The notes beneath the pieces are model-generated. The model saw only the letters and a program-made list of their open reading frames with translations. It was not told the DNA's origin and did not search any database. Shown here in pieces: positions 39,716 to 64,000 of a DNA stretch of 64,000 nucleotides; within the stretch, counting starts at the first letter, position 1; the number at the start of each line of letters is the position of its first letter. The DNA is from Latrodectus hesperus (Eukaryota; Arthropoda; Arachnida; Araneae; Theridiidae), in NCBI GenBank assembly GCA_037975125.1, contig CM075858.1, forward strand, positions 71,390,542 to 71,454,541. The letters run 5' to 3'. The position numbers were made by a program, and so were the translations under genes.

Positions 39716-40120
39716 CTCATCGGAGTCTTTGCCGACGAAGAGGAGGTCGAAGGGGATGGCGGCCACCACGTCGATGATGAACCAACCCCGGAGGTAGTGG
39801 ACGGCGATTTTTCCCGGGTGGCCCTCGACCTCCTCGTTCGAGTTGACGTAGGTGGTGCGGAAGTTGATGAGGATGTCAATGATGAACATGACGTCGACGA
39901 TGAGGTCAATGATGACGATGGGGCTGTCACTGTCCAGCGGCTTCTCGTTCAGCAGGAAGGCCGCCACGTAAGGCGTGAAGATGGCCGTGTAAATGACAAG
40001 CAGCAGGATAATCCAGTCCCAGACCGCCTTGAAGGGAGAGTAGTGGAGGATGGTCCACTTGTGGACGCGTGGCTTCTGCAGTTTGTACTCGGGCAACACA
40101 TCAGCTCCCAGGGAGAGGAC
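39716..40120 (-). CDS. sei: ERG-type (KCNH) potassium channel, internal exon covering S1-S3
   Basis: Part of a voltage-gated potassium channel alpha subunit of the ERG group (vertebrate KCNH2/6/7, Drosophila seizure), which repolarises excitable plasma membrane. The exon is exactly 135 codons, phase 0 at both ends. The acceptor is TTTTGTGCAG before GTCCTCTCC, with a branch-point-like ACTAAT about 20 bases upstream; the donor is GAG before GTAATA. The residues open [18 protein letters not shown], the hallmark ERG linker before S1. S1 is about residues 33-55, S2 68-88 and S3 112-130. Conserved voltage-sensor acids are visible: Asp35 in S1, Asp72, Asp76 and Asp82 in S2, Asp117 and Asp125 in S3. 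The S1-S2 loop is short. The PAS domain, S4, pore and C-terminus must lie on other exons, none seen here. Upstream in-frame codons including an ATG at 40135 are intron. Confidence 0.95.
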
Positions 40121-40193
40121 CTGCACAAAAGACACGCATCATTAGTCCTTGCCACAGAAAGTCAAGAAGCACACATTGTACGCAAGGCATGGA
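40121..40193 (-). other. Splice acceptor region of the ERG exon
   Basis: On the minus strand: GACTAATGATGCG (branch-point-like), then TGTCTTTTGTGCAG, a short pyrimidine tract and AG. The tandem repeat array begins about 70 bases upstream of the AG. Confidence 0.75.
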
Positions 40194-40861
40194 TTTTTAG
40201 TCCTTGAGAAGAAATCAAAAGAGGTAAATTTTTAGTTCTTGAATTTATTATTTCTACCCATAAATTAAAGTTCTGTACAAAGATATAAATTTTTAATCTT
40301 TGGAAAGAAATCACAAAAACACATATTACACAAACATTTGTGAGTTCCGTAAGGAACTCAAGAGTTACAAATTATTCAGAAGATACAGATTTTTAGAAAT
40401 TTGAAAGGAAATCGAAGAGATCTGATTATTCCCATAACAGATATTTTCTATCTTAAAAGAAGAAACCAAAGGCAGTCTTTGATTTCTTCCCAAGCACTAA
40501 AAATCTGTTTGAAATGGACATTTAGTCACTGAGAAGAAATCAAACGGCATAAATTTTTAGTTCTTGAATTCTTATTTCTACCCATAAATTAATGTTCTAT
40601 ACAAAGATATAAATTTTTAATGTTTGGTAAAAAAGACATAAAGCACAAACATTTGTGAGTCTTGAAAGGAACTTAAAAGTTACAAATTGTACGGAAGATA
40701 CAGATTTTTAGTATTTGTGAAAGGAAATCAAAAAGCGCTGATTATTTCCAAGACACATTTTTTTAGTCCTAAAAAAAGAAATCAAAAGGCAGTCTTTGAT
40801 TTCTTCTCAAGGATTAAAGGTCTGTTCGAAATGGATTTTTAGTCCTTGAAAAGAAACCAAA
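40194..40861. repeat. Higher-order tandem repeat next to the ERG acceptor
   Basis: A unit of about 320-326 bases starts at 40194 and 40520, and a third copy breaks off after 40838. Within a unit, a motif near TTTTTAGTCCTTGAGAAGAA, often continuing ATCAAAAGG, recurs every 40-60 bases. At least one monomer per unit is inverted (CAGTCTTTGATTTCTTC then CAAGCACTAAAAATCTGT in the first unit), so each unit can form hairpins. The array is in the probable intron upstream of the channel exon. Confidence 0.85.
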
Positions 40862-42440
40862 AGACACAAGCTTCACCAGAAACAGATCTTAAATCCCTTG
40901 CGAATAAATAAAAAATCTCTAATGGTACAAAAATGCAAGTATTTAATAACATAAAAGTATATGGATACTTTAATGGGAAAAAATATAAACGAAGCGATAT
41001 GAAGGAAGAAATGGTAAAGAAGCATAATTTTCACAGAATAACGGATCACCTAACTCATTTTATGAATACCTGTAAATACACGCCATCTATTGGCTTTCAG
41101 AAGAACCTTCCTAAAAGTAATGTGTCGTATTCACGAATCGCAAAGGAAGTAACCCGTAAAAATTATGCTAAATATTCATTCTAAAATGTATACATACATA
41201 AATTCGATCATTTTGAATAGTTCCATTAATTACACTTGTATCATTTAATTTGAAAGACATGATCCTATGTTGATCCCGAGCTATTGATTCCAGTTAAAAT
41301 CACAGTGAATGAAACAAACTCATAATTTTTCACCCTGAAATTTATTTTCGGCTTTATATTTTGTACTCTTTATTCACATGTCTTACGTTTGATCTAGAAA
41401 CCTGAATTTCCGGAAGTATGCCTGTATGCCAATAACTGTAAATATAGAAAATCATACTTAATTTATCTTTATTAAGTAGGAACAAATTCGGAATTGTATA
41501 TTTATTATATTTTTACAACTTCATATTTATAAAATCATCTAATTTCTTTATTAAATTTAGTGCACTTAAAGCTAACAGTATTAAATATTTCATAAAAGAA
41601 TACTTACGAAAATGCGAGGGAAAATGTTTTCAAAATATGTATTTAATTAAATTATTGCATTAGCGAATATTAGTAAACAATTTTTCTATGAAGGGAATTG
41701 AAAATTAAATTATTTCATTAATTTGCGGGAACTTTTATTAAAAGAAATGAGTTATAAAATAAACTTTGCTTTGTGTTGAACTATAAGATAGATTATTGAT
41801 GTAAATAAAACATTAAGAACATATTCTTATTTTTTAAAATGATTAATTAGTATTTATTTAATATTTTTATTTATATTAAGTGTTAAGTTTATTTGATATT
41901 AAAACTAATTCTTAGAGCTAATAATATTTATCAATTTTGAGAATACAAATCCAGTCAACATATTCTTCCCATGAGATATAAATTCAACCTAATTATGTAT
42001 GTATTTACTCCCAATGGCAAAATAACAGCATTTTTGAAATTCTACATTTTTAAACTGTACTGCTGAGTTAAACATTTCAAATTAATTCAAATGATTAACT
42101 TTTAAATTAAGAATATTCTACACAACTGAGAACTGCATACTTACACTTAATTTATCAAACAATATCATTTTATAAATATATAATTATGCTACTATATTTG
42201 TTCTTAAGTATAATGAATCCAAATTATACTGTTTATCAAGTATCAAACCAAGTATTTTAATTGAAAATACTTTGTACTTAAATTAGCTTATACTTATTTA
42301 ATGCTTAAAATAATTTTTACTTTTGAAACATTATTCGCATTAAATATAAATTATTTTTTTATAAAACATTTTTTAGATATCGAAGTTAGTTACCTCGTTT
42401 TGTTTTTAAAAATTCTATCAAAAATTGTCCTCAAATTATG
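40862..42440. other. Probable intron, AT-rich
   Basis: An 83-codon plus-strand frame (40933-41184), lysine- and asparagine-rich, has no family resemblance and is probably chance. No channel exon on the minus strand. Confidence 0.5.
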
Positions 42441-42588
<148 letters not shown>

Positions 42589-44879
42589 TATGTTTTTGAT
42601 TCCTATATGCTCAGATTATTTGTTACTATTTGCCTTTAAGTTTTAAAATTTGTTTAAAATATTTTAATATTTAAAATATTGTTAAATATTAAAAATATTT
42701 TTGATATGTATTCAATTTTTGATATATATTATATACAAATTTGATATACATTTAATATTTTTCATATCTATGTATATTCAAGTAATTTACTATTATATTT
42801 TCTAAAAATACTTATCAAAATTGTTTTTTTTTATTGAAATTTAAAAATTTCTGTTCCAAATATTATGATCAACGTATTTAATAATTAAAATAAAGTTGAG
42901 TTTTAAGAAAATTTTTTGTGTATTTACTTTAATTTCTAGATGATAGAATCAATGCAGGAAAATAATTTAAATTATTATCTTGGAAAACTATGAAAATTAA
43001 TTTCTTGATTATTTTCTATCTTTTATTTTAAAAATTCGAATTTATAATAAAGTAAAAAAACACAGAGTTTCCAAAGAAAGTCTTATTTCTATCTGGATTT
43101 CAAAAATAAATCTAATATTTCAATAAAAGGAAAGGAACTTCAATTTCACAAGCTAAATATTTTCATTGTAAACTGTCAAAATTTCGAAAGTAATTGGAAA
43201 ACGAATCAATCCCAATTCATTATCAAAGGAAAAGAATTTGTCGACGAATGACACATTCAAGCAATTAAGATTTCAATATTGACAGTAAAATAGATGTTTC
43301 AAATTAAAAACTTGCTTTCAAAGAATTTTAAAGTGTAAACTATTTTCAGTTTAATTCAAGGATGATTTTTCAAATGGCGATGCATTAATTTAGTTTAAAA
43401 ATATCGAACTATTTTTAAGGAGAAATTTAAAAATCGTAAGAAATAGTGAATATAATTATCTTTAAATAACAATTACACTGTATGGATGTAGAAATAAAGG
43501 TGATATGATGACATATTTCATTTTTTGTTCTCAGTGCTTACGTTTGGATGACAATTTTAAGAGGAAGAACTAAACACACGCCTGCTTTCTTGAAGCGAAT
43601 GAAATTCCGGGAAGAAACATTTCACAGAATATCATAAACAATGCAATGAGTGCAAATCAGAGTTAAATGAGGTTTAGATTACTTAGAAACACTGTAATTA
43701 AATTTTGAAACGACATAGTCCTAACCAGAACCAAAATTCTGGTTTAAGATTTCTATTCTCCACAAAAATTCAGTAAACAAAAATAATAAGGATTTTATTC
43801 ATGTGGATGAAGAAAATCATAATAAAGTATTCATATGTTTAATCTACCATATTAATGATTCATATTTCAACAAATGAATGTTATTTTTTAAAATTATTTC
43901 GACACATGAATGTTTAACGATAACTCGGATTAGATGCTTGCGGACACTTCCTTATATACAAACAGAATTAAAATAACAAATTCTATGCATTAGCCTGCAC
44001 TTTTTATTTTCCGTTATATTTTACGTTAGATAATTTATAATACATAAATATATATAGTACAACAGAATATAAACAAATAATTTTTTTACAGTAACTTTTA
44101 AGTTTTAATACAGACTTTAAAAGATAAGATTTTTCTCAATTTCTTTATACATAACCACCATCTATTATAAACAAAGTTATAAGACACAAATGGTTTTTAT
44201 AATATAATATCGAAATGAGTTTTTTCTAATGATACAAATACTGCATATTTAAAAGATAAGAAAATAAAATAGGATTATATACATTAAATAATTTATTTTA
44301 ATCTATTTATTAATTATTAAAAAATATACAATAAATATAGATAAAATGTGTTAAATTTTTTTCAAATTAATATAATTGATAAAACTAAAAATTTAAAGTA
44401 GATATTTTATATATCAACATTTAATTATATAGTACTAATATATTCAGTAAAAAATTTATTTACAATGTTATTTTGTTTATTATTTTTTATTAAATGTATT
44501 ACTTATAATATATATTATACAAAATACTTTAAGTAAATATATGTAACGAGGTATTTAAAGTATGCATTTACATCATAAAATTAATTGAGCATAGCATCTA
44601 AGAATTACAGTTTACTTTTGTTGATTTGTATCATAATTATTTTGATAATAATATTATTATTATACACAAGTCATAATAAAAAATTTAATTTAAAAATAGT
44701 CTTCCAAATCTCTAAGTAAGAAAATATTTCAAAGGCTTAACTTAGTTTTTTTCGGAATTCGCTCTCGAAAAATTTATTGTTTATTTCCCGTTACAAGTTT
44801 CATTTTATTTCGTTTTTATTCAAAACTGATAAATGGGAAAAAGTATTGGCAAGCGAAGAGAAAGTCTCGAATTTAACAG
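42589..44879. other. AT-rich non-coding stretch
   Basis: No gene, tRNA-like sequence or defined repeat seen. Very low GC from 43980 to 44700. Confidence 0.55.
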
Positions 44880-45020
44880 CGGAATGTAAAAGTAACAACG
44901 GATTTATTTCAACTTCGAAAATCTAAAGTAAGAAAATGTATTTGAAAGAAAATAAATATGTGAAGGGAAATGTTCATATTGGCTCTTGAATTTACTGGGA
45001 ATAATTTGCAGCTTCAGTGG
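44880..45020 (+). repeat. Unclassified dispersed repeat, copy A
   Basis: Matches 52470-52605 over about 130 bases. Shared order: GGATTTATTTCA/GGATTTTCACT, AAATCTAAAGTAAGAAA/ACGGATAAAGAAAAAGAA, GAAAATAAATAT/GAAATAAATAT, AAATGTTC, a TTGGCT/CTGGCT block, a GATTTATTTTGG/AATTTACTGGG block, then AATTTGCAGCTTCAGTGGAA/GATTTACAGCTCTAGTGGAA. Higher GC than its neighbours, no long frame, no recognised family. Confidence 0.6.
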
Positions 45021-45239
45021 AATATCGGTTCGAGATTAAGAGGAATGTTGCTCTCGACACCAGGGAGAATTTTCATGTCTGAAACTAAAATGGCGGGTTT
45101 TCTTACATTTGTATTCTTTTATAAGCAATTTCACTCTTTTTCATAAATGTAATACTTTATTCTGCGAAATAAATATGAAGTCAAGTTACTTTCACTATTT
45201 ATAAAATGTATGATAAGAAAATGCGACGTTGAAAGTCTT

Positions 45240-46350
45240 TTCGTAAAAGGGTCGATTATGAGTATTTATAGCATTGAATGTTTTGTCCCAATGGTTGTCT
45301 AAAGTGTAAATGTGGTGCTAGATTATTTCCTTATTTCAAGAAAATAAAAGTCGATGTAATATTGAATTACGTTTCTAAAATAAAGCAATAAATTATTTTT
45401 TAATATCAAATTGAATATGATGAATTATTTACTACTAGAAGAAAAATATAAGTAAGCAGAATTATTTTCGTGAAATGTTATAATATGAGTATATATAGCA
45501 ATAGGAAATATTTTATGCATTGGTATGCCGTGAGTGAATATGATGTTAACTTTTTTTTTCTCGTTTAGTAAAATATAGTGAAGCATCCGTGGCTTAGTGG
45601 TAGCGATTCACCTCCCAAGTCAAGAACTCAGAGGTTCGATCCTCGGGTTGGGAAAGATCGACTTAGCTTTTCATCCCTTCAGAGAGGCGATAAACTGAGT
45701 ACCAAGTATGCTTGGGAATTAAACGCTGGGGGTTTCGCATTAGGCTGACCACCTAATCGGGACAAATACTTCATACCCCAGGGTCTTTCGATCATGAAAA
45801 TAGAGATGGGAACTATAGGCCTTGGACCACATGGGCCGACGTTCCCCAGAGTTTAGTTTAGTTTAGTAAAATATAGTAATCATAATGTATTGAAATACAT
45901 TTGTAATATTAGATAGTTTCTAAATTTACTTAAATAAAAGTAAATATTGCTATGAAATTCTTTGGAAGAATTGATAGTAAGCCATAAATACTCTGATTAA
46001 ATACTTTCGCTAAGTATACATTTGATAATGGACAGTAATGTTGAATATGAGTTTATATTGTGATGCTTTTGCAAAATTGGCAGTATATCATAAATATCCT
46101 GAAAATTTTCCTTTCGCATATATATATATTTATATATTTGATAATAAATTCTTATGTTAAAATGTTAAGTAAAAGTATATATTGTTATGAACTACTTTTG
46201 TGTGCAGCATTAATAATATAACGTAAATACACTGATTAATTACTTTTGCGAAGTATATGGTTGATGATAAATACTTGTATTTGAACATTTTAAAGCATAT
46301 ATTCACTAACAAATTGATTTTGGCGAGTAATACAATACGAATATATTAAG
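45240..46350. repeat. Degenerate tandem array, period about 120 bases, split by a SINE
   Basis: A motif like TATGAGTATATATAGCAATAG or AAGTATATATTGTTATGAAC recurs near 45257, 45485, 45925, 46048, 46170 and 46290. Downstream of the SINE the spacing is 120-123 bases. TTTGATAATGG-like strings recur near 46022, 46137 and 46261 at the same period. Removing the SINE and one target copy (298 bases) brings the middle gap to about 142. Non-coding. Confidence 0.65.
45580..45860 (+). mobile_element. Full-length tRNA-Gly-like SINE (family 2), recent insertion
   Basis: A 281-base insert is flanked by a perfect 17-base direct repeat, GTTTAGTAAAATATAGT (45563-45579 and 45861-45877). The head GCATCCGTGGCTTAGTGGTAG closely resembles a glycine tRNA 5' half, with A box TGGCTTAGTGG (45590-45600) and B box GGTTCGATCCT (45633-45643). 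The anticodon arm does not fold as a tRNA. The body includes CTTTTCATCCCTTCAG, CTGAGTACCAAG and ACCACCTAATCGGGACA, shared with 29889-30112. The end is GAGTTTAGTTTA, a GTTTA-type tail that merges with the target repeat. Confidence 0.93.
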
Positions 46351-52240
<5,890 letters not shown>

Positions 52241-52469
52241 AAAAATCAATAACAATATCGACTCGACTGATATTGTCATAGTAGCGTGTTCTTTTAGTAA
52301 TGCAATATCCGGGGAGAGAATATCGTTTATCGGGATAAACCCCGATCAGTCCCAGAATAAATTCCGGAATTATTACTAGTAGGAATTCCTGTGCTGTTCT
52401 GGATCGATAACGATGTGGTGCTGGTCAAGAAATAAGAAGGCCTTCAACTTTACAACAGAGGAAAGAGTG
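52241..52469. other. Less AT-rich spacer
   Basis: GC-richer sequence (AATATCCGGGGAGAGAATATC, CGGGATAAACCCCGATCAG) without an open frame. It may belong with the dispersed repeat that follows. Confidence 0.4.
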
Positions 52470-52605
52470 ATGAATGGATTTTCACTCCAAACGGATAAAG
52501 AAAAAGAAATTCGAAAGGGAAAGAAATAAATATCGGAAGCAAAATGTTCCCACTGGCTTTCAGGATTTATTTTGGATGATTTACAGCTCTAGTGGAAAAA
52601 CTAGT
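52470..52605 (+). repeat. Unclassified dispersed repeat, copy B
   Basis: Matches 44880-45020, as described there. An 85-codon frame (52474-52731) runs through it, but the same frame is not kept in copy A, so it is probably not coding. Neighbouring sequence to about 52800 is also less AT-rich and may belong to the same element. Confidence 0.6.
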
Positions 52606-52740
52606 AGCAGTTCTCAAATTTGGTACGGACGAGCTTTTAGTCGGCGAAAAGAATGTACCAAGTCTTCAACCAAGCTGTCTCATTATATTAGAGTTAGGTT
52701 TTCTTTCATAAGTAAATGGCTTGTCTCATAGCTGAAATGT

Positions 52741-58330
<5,590 letters not shown>

Positions 58331-58770
58331 TTGAAGTAATTGCAAAATCAGGTTCTTTGAAGTTTATGGTCTTGGGTTTAATCCCAGTAGTTGATGTTGC
58401 ATATCTTATTTCTACCTGGGCATCAAATGAATTGGATACTCGTGGTTTTCCAGGTTTTAACCTATGCGAAGTACATATGTGATTTATTATCTAAGAAAGG
58501 TAGGCACTAGGCAATGGATTTTTAAATGCTCTTACGCGATGTTCAACTATTACTCTATCTCCTCTATTCTGTGTAAAAATATAGTACTTATGGGCTATGC
58601 GTTGTCTAGTGGTAGGCCATATGAAAAACTGTGATTTTAGATTTGATCATATTCACAACCAAGAAATGAGAGATAAGTGTTCTGACACCCCCTATCCTTG
58701 ACAACCTTAAGTCTCCGATAATTTAGAAGTGGCTGGGATTGAACCGGAAACCTTTCTCTCTGAATAAATT
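58331..58770. mobile_element. Cluster of old tRNA-derived SINE remnants
   Basis: Three tRNA-like pieces in a GC-richer block. CTTGGGTTTAATCCCAGTAG at about 58372 is a B-box-like stem-loop in plus orientation. TGTCTAGTGGTAGG at about 58602 is A-box-like, followed by a decayed B box TAGATTTGATCATA. TGGCTGGGATTGAACCGG at about 58731 is a T-arm-like sequence in minus orientation. No full cloverleaf and no target duplication was found. Confidence 0.45.

Positions 58771-63829
<5,059 letters not shown>

Positions 63830-63873
<44 letters not shown>
63830..63873. repeat. (AT)n microsatellite
   Basis: About 21 AT units. Confidence 0.95.
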
Positions 63874-63878
<5 letters not shown>

Positions 63879-64000
63879 TCAAAACAACATTCAAGATTTT
63901 AAAAAAATAAAAGTGATTTATGTAATTTTTGTTAGATTATTATATATTAAATTAGAATATTTTAAATAAAAAGTAGAAATGTGTTCTGCATTTTAAGTAT

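Noticed and set aside
39692..40207. 171-codon plus-strand frame opposite the ERG exon, rich in Asp, Glu and Val
   Set aside because: It is the antisense shadow of a GC-rich exon. Its composition follows from the complementary codons, and the minus strand has conserved channel motifs and splice sites.
40933..41184. 83-codon plus-strand frame near the ERG exon
   Set aside because: Wrong strand for the channel gene, no family resemblance, Lys/Asn-rich as expected from AT-rich DNA.

Overview
This 64 kb window is nuclear DNA of an arthropod, most likely a spider. It is very AT-rich, carries a dozen long (AT)n arrays, and holds tRNA-derived SINEs, a jockey-like LINE fragment, a Tc1-like element and a Tigger/pogo-like element. 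The spider call is inferred from the style of the repeats and from one arthropod-like protein exon; no species can be named from the sequence alone.

Only one cellular protein-coding segment is convincing: a 405-base exon on the minus strand (39716-40120). It encodes 135 residues spanning S1 to S3 of an ERG-type (KCNH family, Drosophila seizure-like) voltage-gated potassium channel, with a good acceptor and donor. It is a GC-rich island in AT-rich sequence. No other channel exon was found on either side, so most of the window is probably the two very long introns flanking this exon.

Layout. 0-8 kb: AT-rich DNA with a three-copy satellite-like block (1.7-2.45 kb), a SINE remnant (3.2 kb) and an old degenerate tandem array (6.6-7.8 kb). 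8.3-9.9 kb: a foldback-like element with arms of about 390 bases and a core that carries a coding-like duplication. 13.9-14.1 kb: a 5'-truncated jockey-like LINE with target duplication. 15.0 kb: a promoter-like CCAAT/CRE/TATA cluster. 18.8-19.2 kb: a possible LTR followed by a primer-binding-site-like motif. 19.5-20.9 kb: a complete but dead Tc1-like transposon. 22.8-25.1 kb: two local tandem duplications. 29.9-31.7 kb: SINEs of two families. 34.06-36.30 kb: a Tigger-like transposon with intact ends and a multiply broken transposase. 36.45-36.69 kb: a reverse SINE. 37.8-38.4 kb: a nested 31-base repeat. 39.7-40.1 kb: the ERG exon. 40.19-40.86 kb: a complex tandem repeat next to its acceptor. 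45-46.3 kb: a roughly 120-base tandem array split by a young SINE. 50.9-52.2 kb: another degenerate tandem array. 58.3-58.8 and 63.6 kb: tRNA-like remnants.

No bacterial-type operon, CRISPR array, rRNA gene or convincing functional tRNA gene was seen. The most notable items are the foldback element with its duplicated core, the repeat array beside the ERG acceptor, the subterminal direct repeats of the Tigger element, and an unclassified dispersed repeat pair at 44.9 and 52.5 kb.
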